14,650 nucleotides of DNA from Bacteroidales bacterium (GTDB lineage: Bacteria; Bacteroidota; Bacteroidia; Bacteroidales; WCHB1-69), in contig JAIROC010000299.1 in the NCBI GenBank assembly GCA_031257735.1, positions 1 to 14,650 on the forward strand. The letters are read 5' to 3'. Position 1 is the stretch's first letter, and the number at the start of each line of letters is the position of its first letter. The notes under the pieces were generated by a model. It was not told the DNA's origin. It ran no database searches and saw only the letters and a list, made by a program, of their open reading frames with translations. Below, one piece after another: positions 7,271 through 14,308 of this stretch. The translations under genes and the position numbers were made by a program.

Positions 7271-8128
7271 CTATTTTGTTTTTTGATAAAATTCAACCAA
7301 TCCATTAATAGGATTTTGAATTATTTTCCCTAATTTATATCCAAATTCTTCAATTACAAACTTCAATTCCTGTTGAAAAACAATAGCGACAGAACCGACA
7401 AACCCAATCGGAAAATATTTTGCCTCTTCATATATAGTTACCTGTTCCTGCAAAAAATCACGAAAGCAGCCTTTGATTATATCCTGTATATAAGGAATAT
7501 GTAAATTTTCAGAAGCAAAATAAGAAAACATCCCGAAATAGGCTTCAGTTTTGGGAGCTGCATACATGTCAGCAATCATATCTTCTGGTTGTCTTTTATA
7601 TTTAGCGTAAAAAAGTTGGGAAACATTATCAGGCATTTTGTTTTTCAGGTAGCGATATAAAATATTTTTCCCAATATGTGTTGCGCTTCCTTCATCGCCT
7701 AAAAGATACCCTAAAGAGAGCAAAGTTTTTTTGACGTTTTTCCCATCATAAAAACATGAATTTGACCCTGTTCCAAGTATACAAGCTACTCCTGTATCCT
7801 TTCCACAGAGCGATATTGCAGCGCCAAGCAAATCATGGTCGGCTATAATGTCAGCATTTGGGGTTATACGATGGATTTGTAATTTTATCTTTTCCTGTTT
7901 TGATTGGGTTGAGCATCCCGAACCATAGAAATATACATGTTCTACCGTCTCCAGAGTAGGATAGGGGAGATTTGTAGGTAATTCATTGAAAAGTATTTCA
8001 TGTATTTGCTCTTCACTCAAATAATTGGCATTTAATCCTGATGTCTCGAAATATTTGTTTACACTAAAGTCTGCATTTAACAGACACCAATCGGTTCTTG
8101 TTGAACCACTATCCGCAATTAAAATCAT
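7271..8128 (-). CDS. BadF/NagK-type ATPase, probable N-acetylglucosamine kinase
   Basis: This is a cytoplasmic sugar kinase of the ASKHA (actin-like ATPase) fold, predicted to phosphorylate N-acetylglucosamine or a related amino sugar such as MurNAc using ATP. Three signatures of the BadF/BadG/BcrA/BcrD-type group are visible: phosphate-1 loop DSGSTRTDW (6-14), phosphate-2 loop LGTGSNS (118-124), and GYLLGDEGSAT (140-150), plus the DHDLLGAA segment (97-104). The 285-residue length fits the short Bacteroidota members. It is the first gene of the four-gene minus-strand operon. A TACCTTTG promoter-like element lies about 28 bp upstream, and the region further upstream is crowded with TGTAAAY motifs that could control it. 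Amino-sugar salvage from peptidoglycan is the likely role; the exact sugar cannot be told from sequence. Confidence 0.88.
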   Translation of the reverse strand: MILIADSGSTRTDWCLLNADFSVNKYFETSGLNANYLSEEQIHEILFNELPTNLPYPTLETVEHVYFYGSGCSTQSKQEKIKLQIHRITPNADIIADHDLLGAAISLCGKDTGVACILGTGSNSCFYDGKNVKKTLLSLGYLLGDEGSATHIGKNILYRYLKNKMPDNVSQLFYAKYKRQPEDMIADMYAAPKTEAYFGMFSYFASENLHIPYIQDIIKGCFRDFLQEQVTIYEEAKYFPIGFVGSVAIVFQQELKFVIEEFGYKLGKIIQNPINGLVEFYQKTK

Positions 8129-8155
8129 ATTTCTGTATGTTGTTCGCTATTTTTA

Positions 8156-8163
8156 CAAAGGTA
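8156..8163 (-). promoter_or_regulatory. Bacteroides-type -7 element for the kinase operon
   Basis: On the minus strand this reads TACCTTTG, a match to the Bacteroidota -7 consensus TAnnTTTG. It implies transcription starting near 8150 and a leader of roughly 20 nt before the ATG at 8128. A clear TTTG -33 box at the right distance is not visible; instead the first TGTAAAT motif (8184-8190) falls in that position, so a protein bound there could affect promoter use. Confidence 0.65.
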
Positions 8164-8183
8164 CTATTTTTTTCCTTCCAAAC

Positions 8184-8325
8184 TGTAAATTTATAGAAAT
8201 ATATTGTAAACACAAATACCTTACACGCAGTAAACACGATGTAATTTACTGCAAATCGCATGTAAACACAGGTACATCCATCTGTAAATAGATGTAAATC
8301 ACTCTGCGTTTACTACACGTTTACA
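8184..8325. promoter_or_regulatory. Phased TGTAAAY motif array, left cluster
   Basis: Good copies of TGTAAAC/TGTAAAT start at 8184, 8205, 8261, 8283 and 8293. Weaker copies start at 8229 (AGTAAAC), 8240 (TGTAATT), 8250 (TGCAAAT) and 8271 (GGTACAT). Two are inverted (GTTTACT 8308-8314, GTTTACA 8319-8325). Steps between neighbours are 21, 24, 11, 10, 11, 10, 12 and 10 bp, close to one or two helical turns, so most motifs face the same side of the DNA. This could be a cooperative operator for the adjacent XRE protein, a phased A-tract bend, or iteron-like sites. None is proven. Confidence 0.6.
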
Positions 8326-8339
8326 GCATAAAGAAGTGT

Positions 8340-8348
8340 TTATCCACT
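8340..8348 (+). promoter_or_regulatory. DnaA-box-like site (TTATCCACT)
   Basis: Matches the DnaA consensus TTATCCACA at 8 of 9 positions and lies in the motif-free spacer between the two TGTAAAY clusters. Only a 7/9 second candidate (TGTTAATAA, 8367-8375) is nearby, so it may be chance. Confidence 0.25.
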
Positions 8349-8442
8349 TTAATCGACTTGTTTTCCTGTTAATAATTTCATACATTACATATAGACAACT
8401 TATTATATATCATTCATGAAGTAATACTGCAGATATTTATTC

Positions 8443-8630
8443 TGTAAACTAATCTTTCCGTGTGTAATTGTTGTATGTTTATATAATTCATTTATTACCA
8501 TATATATATGCGTGTAAATATATCATGTATCTTTAAATATTTAGCGTAAACTTGTGTAAATCGCATGTAAATTTACATTGTTTGTGTTTCCGTATTTATT
8601 ATTTGTGTACCTTTGCAAAATATTGTAAAC
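8443..8630. promoter_or_regulatory. Phased TGTAAAY motif array, right cluster
   Basis: TGTAAAC/TGTAAAT copies start at 8443, 8513, 8555, 8566 and 8624, with weaker ones at 8463 (TGTAATT) and 8545 (CGTAAAC). The run 8545-8555-8566 is spaced 10 and 11 bp. A perfect 14-bp palindrome, ATGTAAATTTACAT, lies at 8565-8578. The 14-mer AAATCGCATGTAAA at 8558-8571 repeats exactly the one at 8253-8266 in the left cluster. The 8624 copy lies just past the TACCTTTG element, where transcription of the XRE gene should start, a position suited to autorepression. Confidence 0.6.
8608..8615 (+). promoter_or_regulatory. Bacteroides-type -7 element for the XRE gene
   Basis: TACCTTTG matches TAnnTTTG. Possible -33 partners are TTTG at 8581-8584 (23-bp gap, rather long) or TTTC at 8587-8590 (17-bp gap, rather short). 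Start of transcription would be near 8620, giving a leader of about 45 nt. A TGTAAAC motif sits at 8624-8630. Confidence 0.6.
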
Positions 8631-8665
8631 AATAATTTATTCGTGTATACTAAACAAAAAATAAA

Positions 8666-9217
8666 ATGAAAGAACGCATAGAAAAAATATTGAAGGATAA
8701 AAAATTATCTCAAGCTGAATTTGCAGATCGTATTGGAGTAAACAGATCAAGCATTACACATTTAATGACAGGTAGAAATAAATCCAGCGAAACGGTTCTT
8801 GCCCGTACATTATTGGAATTTCCAGATATAAATCCGATATGGTTGTCAGAAGGTGAAGGAGATGTATATAAATCGGTTATAAATTCTCCCAATATAAGGG
8901 TTGATGATACTTCTATAGAAGAAGACAGTGCATTAGAGGATGAAAATTTTTCAACTCCTTATACTCCTTATCCTCTTGAAGAAAAGGCACAAATAACCAA
9001 AATACAGCAACCAATACCTCCGTCAGAATCGCATATTTCTGCCTCTGTATATGAACCTGCATCATATCCTCAACAGGATGGCGGAAAGGAAAAAATACAA
9101 GAAGAAGAAAAAAAGCACGAAACGAAAGCGCCTGATAAGAGCGAAAAACAAATTCGTAAAATAGTTTTCTTCTATGATGATAAGACATTTGAAGAATATT
9201 ATCCCGAAAAAACATAG
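8666..9217 (+). CDS. XRE-family helix-turn-helix DNA-binding protein
   Basis: A 183-residue protein with an N-terminal Cro/C1-type helix-turn-helix (about 3-60). SQAEFADRIG (15-24) is the second helix, VNRSSITHLMTGRNK the turn and recognition helix, followed by PIWLSEGEGDVYK, the usual end of this domain. Residues 70-160 are low-complexity, acidic and Pro/Glu/Lys-rich, probably a disordered linker. The last 23 residues (KQIRKIVFFYDDKTF then EEYYPEKT) look like a folded, conserved tail, which I recall on XRE proteins of Bacteroidales; its role is unknown. The ATG at 8666 follows an A-rich stretch without a Shine-Dalgarno, as usual in this phylum. It is a single-gene unit facing away from the kinase operon, separated from it by the TGTAAAY array, which makes it the natural candidate to bind that array. 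Confidence 0.88.
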   Translation: MKERIEKILKDKKLSQAEFADRIGVNRSSITHLMTGRNKSSETVLARTLLEFPDINPIWLSEGEGDVYKSVINSPNIRVDDTSIEEDSALEDENFSTPYTPYPLEEKAQITKIQQPIPPSESHISASVYEPASYPQQDGGKEKIQEEEKKHETKAPDKSEKQIRKIVFFYDDKTFEEYYPEKT

Positions 9218-9236
9218 TGAGATATACAAATTGCCT

Positions 9237-10115
9237 CTATTGTTTCAATGAAACCTTATGCTTCCATCGTTTGTGACTCCATAGCCAAAATTGTGGCTGC
9301 ATTGTTATATCTCGTTGTAAACAGACAACATAATTTTCGATAATTTCGCCATAAAGGGTCTTTTGAGGTGTATCCGTTATCTTGGATATTTCGATTTCAT
9401 AGTATCCGCGCTTTTTCTGCTTAACAACATAGTATAAAACAGGATAATCATACTTTTTGGCAAAATACTCTGCACCGTATATCATGGCGGAAGGCTGATT
9501 GAGAAAGGTAGTTATATATGATTTTTCTACATTGCCCGGAGATTGGTCGCAAAGCATCATATAGGCACATAATTTTTTTTCCTTATCGTAGTCTTTTACT
9601 ACATCTCTAACTGTATCAGCAAAAACGACTTCCGTTCCATATCTCGTCCTTGCCCTATTGATTATTTTTTCAAATACTTTATTCGTATTGGGTTTTCCTA
9701 CGCCTATTCCATGAAAGTTGAACTGTAAAGAAAGTGATAATACCATCCATTCCCAATTGTTATAATGACTTGACATTAAAATAATACTCTTGCCTTTTGC
9801 AAAATATTCATTCGCTAAATCAGGATTTGTGCAATGATAACGCTTCATAAGTGATTTTCGAGAAAGCGTTAATAATTTTATTCCCTCTACAAAAAGATTT
9901 GTTAGATGCGTATAATATTTCTGTTCTATTATTTTTAACTCCTGTTTTGTTTTGTCGGGAAAAGAATTTTGTAAATTATTGTAAACAACTCCAGTCCTGT
10001 ATCGGAAAATATTGTAAACAAAAAAACGAACACCCTTTCCTATCACATAAAGCATTGATAAAGGTAATAAAGATATAGGATATAAGAAACAATAGATTAC
10101 AATTCGTGTTAGCAT
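9237..10115 (-). CDS. LpxL/HtrB-like lysophospholipid/lipid A acyltransferase
   Basis: A 292-residue inner-membrane-associated acyltransferase of the lipid A late-acyltransferase superfamily. It is expected to transfer an acyl chain from acyl-ACP to a lipid A precursor or similar envelope lipid on the cytoplasmic face. A hydrophobic N-terminal anchor (5-26) is followed by the catalytic HX4E motif, H117-YNNW-E122, within LMSSHYNNWEWM. GVGKPNTN about 20 residues further, then MMLCDQSPG, are consistent with the family. Length is close to the usual 290-310. The start lies 6 bp beyond the pckA stop on the same strand, so it is probably the second gene of a pckA transcript. It ends 19 bp from the convergent XRE gene, with no obvious terminator between them. 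The acceptor lipid cannot be decided from sequence. Confidence 0.9.
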   Translation of the reverse strand: MLTRIVIYCFLYPISLLPLSMLYVIGKGVRFFVYNIFRYRTGVVYNNLQNSFPDKTKQELKIIEQKYYTHLTNLFVEGIKLLTLSRKSLMKRYHCTNPDLANEYFAKGKSIILMSSHYNNWEWMVLSLSLQFNFHGIGVGKPNTNKVFEKIINRARTRYGTEVVFADTVRDVVKDYDKEKKLCAYMMLCDQSPGNVEKSYITTFLNQPSAMIYGAEYFAKKYDYPVLYYVVKQKKRGYYEIEISKITDTPQKTLYGEIIENYVVCLQRDITMQPQFWLWSHKRWKHKVSLKQ

Positions 10116-10121
10116 GATAGA

Positions 10122-11729
10122 TTATAATTGCGGACCTGCGTTTACAAGCGATTTACCCAAGTTATGTTCTGTAAACTTCTGGAAATTCAAAATGAATTTT
10201 TCTGCCAAATGTTTTGCTTTTTCATTCCATTGCTGAACGTCGCTGTAAGTATTTTGCGGGTCTAATATGTTCGGGTTTACATTAAGTAAGGTAACCGGAA
10301 CTTCCAAATTGAAGAATGGTATCTTTTTCGTTGGTACTTTATTAATAGAATCATCCAAAATGGCATCAATAATCGCTCGTGTATCCTTAATAGAAATACG
10401 TTTTCCTGTACCATTCCAGCCCGTATTGACCAAATATGCTGTTGCATTTCCTGCTTGACGCATCTTTTTTATTAATTCTTCTGCATATTTAGCGGGGTGC
10501 AAAGATAAAAATGCTGCTCCAAAACAAGAAGAAAATACAGGTAAAGGTTCTTTTATTCCACGTTCTGTACCTGCTAATTTGGCTGTAAATCCACTTAAAA
10601 AATAATATTGTGCCTGTTCTTCCGTCAAAATGGAGACAGGCGGTAAAACGCCAAACGCATCCGCAGAAAGAAAAATTATCTTTTTCGCATGAGGCGCTCT
10701 TGAGAGAGGTTTCACTATGTTATCTATATGATAGATAGGGTAGGAGACACGTGTATTTTCTGTTACGGACTTATCGGAAAAGTCAATTTTTCCACTTTCA
10801 TCAACAGTTACATTTTCCAACAATGCATCTTTTTTTATTGCATGATATATGTCAGGTTCAGCGTTTTTGTCTAAATTGATGACTTTGGCGTAACACCCCC
10901 CTTCAAAATTGAATATCCCTTCATCATCCCAACCATGTTCATCGTCACCAATAAGTTGCCGTTTAGGGTCGGTGGATAATGTTGTTTTTCCTGTGCCAGA
11001 AAGTCCAAAGAAAATAGCAGTCTCTCCTTTTGAGTTGGTATTGGCAGAACAATGCATGGATGCAATTCCCTGTAACGGCAATAAATAATTCATATAGGAA
11101 AACATGCCCTTCTTCATTTCGCCGCCATACCAAGTGTTGATTATCACCTGCATCTTTTCCGTTAAATTAAATACGATAGCTGTTTCCGAATTCATGCCGA
11201 GTTCCTTATAATTTTCTACTTTTGCTTTGGAGGCATTCAAAACAACAAAATCAGGTTCTCCAAAATCAAGCAAATCTTCTTCGGTAGGACGAATAAACAT
11301 ATTTTTTACAAAATGCGCCTGCCATGCTACTTCCATAATGAAACGTATCTTTTGCCGACTGTTTTTATTTGCTCCACAAAAAGCATCCACAACATATAAA
11401 TCCTTATCTGAAAGAGCTTTTGTGGCGATATTTTTGACAATCTCCCATGATTGTTGGGAAAGCGGTTTATTATCGTTAGGATAGCTTTCCGAATTCCACC
11501 ACACTGTATTTCGTGTGGTTTCGTCAAAAACAAAAAATTTATCATTGGGGGAACGACCGGTATAAATCCCTGTCATTACATTGATTGCACCTAATTCGGT
11601 CAGCTGTCCTTTCTCATAACCGACTAACTTATCATTCAATTCTTCCTTATATAATACGTCATAAGAAGGATTATAAGTGATTTTTCTCACTTCTGTTATG
11701 CCGTATTTGCTTAATTCTAACCTATCCAT
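10122..11729 (-). CDS. pckA: Phosphoenolpyruvate carboxykinase (ATP)
   Basis: This cytoplasmic enzyme interconverts oxaloacetate plus ATP with phosphoenolpyruvate, CO2 and ADP. In gut-type Bacteroidales it usually runs toward CO2 fixation during fermentation to succinate, and toward gluconeogenesis elsewhere. The 535-residue length is standard for the ATP-dependent form. Key motifs are TGRSPNDK (57-64, substrate-binding Arg), YGGEMKKG (201-208), the P-loop GLSGTGKTT (242-250) and GDDEHGW (261-267, metal-binding acidic residues). The P-loop sequence distinguishes it from the GTP-dependent family. A TACTTTTG promoter-like element lies about 30 bp upstream. The acyltransferase gene follows after 6 bp. 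No disruption or missing catalytic motif is seen. Confidence 0.97.
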   Translation of the reverse strand: MDRLELSKYGITEVRKITYNPSYDVLYKEELNDKLVGYEKGQLTELGAINVMTGIYTGRSPNDKFFVFDETTRNTVWWNSESYPNDNKPLSQQSWEIVKNIATKALSDKDLYVVDAFCGANKNSRQKIRFIMEVAWQAHFVKNMFIRPTEEDLLDFGEPDFVVLNASKAKVENYKELGMNSETAIVFNLTEKMQVIINTWYGGEMKKGMFSYMNYLLPLQGIASMHCSANTNSKGETAIFFGLSGTGKTTLSTDPKRQLIGDDEHGWDDEGIFNFEGGCYAKVINLDKNAEPDIYHAIKKDALLENVTVDESGKIDFSDKSVTENTRVSYPIYHIDNIVKPLSRAPHAKKIIFLSADAFGVLPPVSILTEEQAQYYFLSGFTAKLAGTERGIKEPLPVFSSCFGAAFLSLHPAKYAEELIKKMRQAGNATAYLVNTGWNGTGKRISIKDTRAIIDAILDDSINKVPTKKIPFFNLEVPVTLLNVNPNILDPQNTYSDVQQWNEKAKHLAEKFILNFQKFTEHNLGKSLVNAGPQL

Positions 11730-11759
11730 ACGTTGTTATTTACTAATATTTTGATTGTA

Positions 11760-11767
11760 CAAAAGTA
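11760..11767 (-). promoter_or_regulatory. Bacteroides-type -7 element for pckA
   Basis: Minus-strand reading TACTTTTG fits TAnnTTTG and lies 30 bp before the pckA ATG, between that gene and the stop of the MFS gene. The leader would be about 25 nt. No convincing -33 TTTG is visible at the expected distance. Confidence 0.5.
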
Positions 11768-11799
11768 ATAAAATTATGGATACATTACTGAAATATAAA

Positions 11800-13029
11800 T
11801 TATAAATATTTGTTTCCTGCATTTTGCAATATCTTGCTTGTAATGAGTGGAATAAATAGTAAAGTAATTAAAATTCCCGTCCCTATAAGAAGAATATCTA
11901 TTGAAATAACGTCTGCGACAGGTCCAAAAACAATCATACCTAAAGGCATCATCGTGCTTGTAACCATCGTAAAAACAGATAAAACTCTTCCCATGAAAGT
12001 GGTTTCGACAGTGGTCTGCAATAAAACCATAGATGGCGTATTCCACAACGGAAGCGTAATACCCAATAATGTCATAATGAAAAGATAAAACCAAAAAATA
12101 GACGTAATTCCCAATCCAATCGTGAGCAAACCCGCTAAAGCTGTGGAAAGCGCCATTGTATATATGTGATTTTTGAAACCACCCCAAAATCCTATCAAAA
12201 CGCCACCCAACATCATCCCTGCGGAAAAGGTAATTTCTATCGCGGAAAGACGCCATACTTCAGCGCCAAAATCTTTGATTACCTGTAAAGGCGTCAGAAA
12301 AGCAGCAGGGGCAAAAAGAAAAGAAGATATCGCAGAAAGAATAATCATTCGTAAAACGTAACCATGTTTCTTTATGTAATTTAATCCTTCTTTGAGGTCG
12401 TGGAAATAGTCTATTCTTTTTTGTCCCGATGAATTTCCATTGATAACTTTTTCTATTTGAGGTGTCTTGACAAAAAATAAAACAATACTAATACCTATTA
12501 TTGCGGTGATTACGTCAAGAAAAAAGATTATTTGCAGTGGCGCAAAAGCAATCAAAGCGCCGCTTATCATGGGCGATGTCAACGAAACAAATGACTGTAT
12601 ACTATTTTGAAAACCATTTATTTTTGTCAAATGTTCCTGCGGAACAATCTGCGGAATAAAAGCGCCAACAGCAGGTGTTTGCGTCCCCTGACCAAAAGAA
12701 CGAATTAAGGTGCAAAAAAACAAAATCATATAACTGTCAATCCCTAAAATCAGTAAGATAGCAACAACCAAACTAAAAAAAGCAATAGTTCCGTCAGAGA
12801 TGTTAATAATGTTTTTCCGATTATATCTATCCGCCCAAACTCCTGCAAATGGCGAAATAAAAAACATCGGAAGAAATGCCGTTACAATAAAAAGCGTCAT
12901 CATCGTCCCCGATTGACTTTTTAACGTAATATGCCATAGTATAGCGTATTGTACAACCATCGTCCCAAAAAATGACAATGCTTGTCCGACTAAAAATAAT
13001 ATAGCATTTTTTTTCCAAGTAACATTCAT
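11800..13029 (-). CDS. MFS exporter, DHA3/MefA-like
   Basis: A 409-residue inner-membrane protein with about twelve hydrophobic segments, the normal size for a major facilitator superfamily exporter. The opening (FLVGQALSFFGTMVVQYAILWHI) and the loop 2-3 motif GVWADRYNRK (63-72) are typical of the DHA3 group, which includes macrolide exporters such as Mef and siderophore exporters of the EntS type. PAVGAFIPQIVPQEHLTKINGFQNS (about 121-145) also fits this group. It would expel a small molecule in exchange for protons; the substrate cannot be told from sequence, and resistance should not be assumed. The ATG at 13029 follows an AT-rich repeat tract and I see no clear TAnnTTTG promoter, so transcription may read through from the CorA gene 183 bp upstream. 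Confidence 0.9.
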   Translation of the reverse strand: MNVTWKKNAILFLVGQALSFFGTMVVQYAILWHITLKSQSGTMMTLFIVTAFLPMFFISPFAGVWADRYNRKNIINISDGTIAFFSLVVAILLILGIDSYMILFFCTLIRSFGQGTQTPAVGAFIPQIVPQEHLTKINGFQNSIQSFVSLTSPMISGALIAFAPLQIIFFLDVITAIIGISIVLFFVKTPQIEKVINGNSSGQKRIDYFHDLKEGLNYIKKHGYVLRMIILSAISSFLFAPAAFLTPLQVIKDFGAEVWRLSAIEITFSAGMMLGGVLIGFWGGFKNHIYTMALSTALAGLLTIGLGITSIFWFYLFIMTLLGITLPLWNTPSMVLLQTTVETTFMGRVLSVFTMVTSTMMPLGMIVFGPVADVISIDILLIGTGILITLLFIPLITSKILQNAGNKYL

Positions 13030-13050
13030 GGTGATGCGATGATATCTTTA

Positions 13051-13101
13051 ATTGAAAATTGAAAACTTCATTAATTGAAAATTGAAAATTGAAAATTGAA
13101 A
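13051..13101. repeat. Heptanucleotide tandem repeat (ATTGAAA), 2 + 4 copies
   Basis: Two ATTGAAA units (13051-13064), an interruption of nine bases, then four units (13074-13101). It lies just upstream of the MFS gene start. GCTGACGCA, the complement of TGCGTCAGC, follows at 13106-13114, as it does beside the AACTCAT array at 4237-4256. Arrays of this kind are prone to copy-number change. Confidence 0.85.
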
Positions 13102-13212
13102 ATGAGCTGACGCATGATGATGTCTAAACAATGGTGTTATGTAGGCTTTCAGTCCTTTATCGTTATTCTCTTTGCTCGATGTAGCATGAACGCTAGGCTA
13201 AATAAATGGATT

Positions 13213-14133
13213 TTATAACCATTTTTTCCGTCTAAAATAGATAATCAAGATTAAGGTAATAAGGGCGCACATTGCCATCAGTATGGAAAAAGCATATTCG
13301 TTTCTCTCAAATTTGAATGGCAAAGGTACATTCATCCCATAAGCGCTTGTAAGGAATGTAATAGGCAGTAACATTGTTGATATAAGCGTTAAGACTTTCA
13401 TTGTTTGATTGGTTCGATTGGCTTGAACAGAATCAAAAGTCTTTGATAAAGAATAAGTCAATTCTTCGTAGTCTTCAATCATATCCCACATCTTTTGATA
13501 GATGTCCAAGATATTTCCCCAGTAATCTTCCATATCTTCGGTTATTTCAAACCCTTTAATATCACCCGATTCAAATTTATGAAATACGCGTAATTGAGGC
13601 TTGAAAATCGTATTTAGTTGGATGATATTCCTGCGAATGATTAGAATTTTTTCAATGGTTCGTTCTGCTTTTATATCAAACAGTTCCCGATTGACTTTAT
13701 CTATTTCATACCCAACTTGATTTACAAGTAAATAAGATTCGCTTATAAGACGATTTAATAAATTATAAAGTATTGCATCACTTGATGTAGCAATTAAATT
13801 TTCAGTAGCTGATGGATTTTGTTTATAATAATTATACAAGTCTCTGACTACCCAATGTGAGCGTCCAATTGTTATTATATAGTCTTTCCCCCAGAATATT
13901 TTTACTTCTTTAGTTCCAATAAGATGTCTTCCATCATCAATATAAGGAAAATGAAGGATTATAAAATAATAGTCATCATAAATGTCAATCTTGGGACGTT
14001 GGGTATAACTTTTACAGTCATCAATATCTAAAGGGTGAAAATTATATTCTTCTTGTATTTTCATTAGATCTTCATCGTTAGGACTTTGAAGATGAAGCCA
14101 TTTTATTTTTCCTATTATTAGTGTTTCAATCAT
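13213..14133 (-). CDS. CorA-family divalent metal transporter
   Basis: A 306-residue member of the CorA/MIT channel family, which takes up Mg2+ (or Co2+/Ni2+, and in some branches exports Zn2+) as a homopentamer in the inner membrane. The long cytoplasmic N-terminal domain contains FHPLDIDDC (about 32-40) and a helical stalk. It leads to two C-terminal transmembrane helices, with the family signature YGMN at 265-268 in the loop entrance (LPITFLTSAYGMNVPLPF). A basic tail (RRKKW) follows the last helix. The start is supported by an unusually strong purine-rich stretch 5-17 bp upstream, and a TACCTTTG promoter element lies about 70 bp upstream. It is followed on the same strand by the MFS gene after 183 bp. 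The ion specificity is not resolvable here. Confidence 0.93.
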   Translation of the reverse strand: MIETLIIGKIKWLHLQSPNDEDLMKIQEEYNFHPLDIDDCKSYTQRPKIDIYDDYYFIILHFPYIDDGRHLIGTKEVKIFWGKDYIITIGRSHWVVRDLYNYYKQNPSATENLIATSSDAILYNLLNRLISESYLLVNQVGYEIDKVNRELFDIKAERTIEKILIIRRNIIQLNTIFKPQLRVFHKFESGDIKGFEITEDMEDYWGNILDIYQKMWDMIEDYEELTYSLSKTFDSVQANRTNQTMKVLTLISTMLLPITFLTSAYGMNVPLPFKFERNEYAFSILMAMCALITLILIIYFRRKKWL

Positions 14134-14137
14134 AAAA

Positions 14138-14150
14138 CTCTCTCCCCCTT
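14138..14150 (-). promoter_or_regulatory. Strong Shine-Dalgarno-like purine tract before the CorA gene
   Basis: On the minus strand this reads AAGGGGGAGAGAG, ending 4 bp before the ATG, with the G run about 8-12 bp from it. Other genes here have no comparable tract, so it is unusual for this genome and fixes the CorA start at 14133. Confidence 0.6.
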
Positions 14151-14203
14151 ATTTTTAAATATGAATACTTGAATTCTACATTTCTTATGTAATTTTTAGT
14201 TTG

Positions 14204-14211
14204 CAAAGGTA
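14204..14211 (-). promoter_or_regulatory. Bacteroides-type -7 element for the CorA gene
   Basis: Minus-strand TACCTTTG, matching TAnnTTTG and identical to the elements before the kinase operon and the XRE gene. It predicts a leader of about 65 nt. No clear -33 TTTG is seen at 19-21 bp. Confidence 0.6.
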
Positions 14212-14308
14212 GTCTTTTTTCTGTTACACCAGAACAGAATAATGAATATTTTTTTCCCCTCTGATATATCTCTCGCTCATACAACCTCTTTCACAAATAT
14301 TAATTGAA

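Noticed and set aside
8025..8291. A plus-strand open frame of 88 residues overlapping the kinase start
   Set aside because: Most of it is antisense to the kinase gene and the rest runs through the TGTAAAY array; no coding signature.
8184..8630. CRISPR array
   Set aside because: The repeated unit is only about 7 bp, spacing is 10-24 bp, and orientation is mixed; no cas gene is nearby.
9218..9236. A terminator between the convergent XRE and acyltransferase genes
   Set aside because: Only 19 bp long, with no stem followed by a T run on either strand; the nearby GTTTCA/TGAAAC palindrome (9242-9254) has too small a loop and lies inside the acyltransferase gene.
11774..12256. A 160-residue open frame on the minus strand
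   Set aside because: It overlaps the MFS gene in another frame and its composition (many His, Tyr, Phe, Cys) is typical of an out-of-frame reading of membrane-protein codons.
11800..13029. Calling the MFS protein a macrolide-resistance gene
   Set aside because: Only family-level similarity to the DHA3 group is visible; substrate cannot be inferred from that.
13115..13212. Additional gene or RNA between the CorA and MFS genes
   Set aside because: No open frame with protein-like content and no tRNA-like or rho-independent terminator structure could be recognised.
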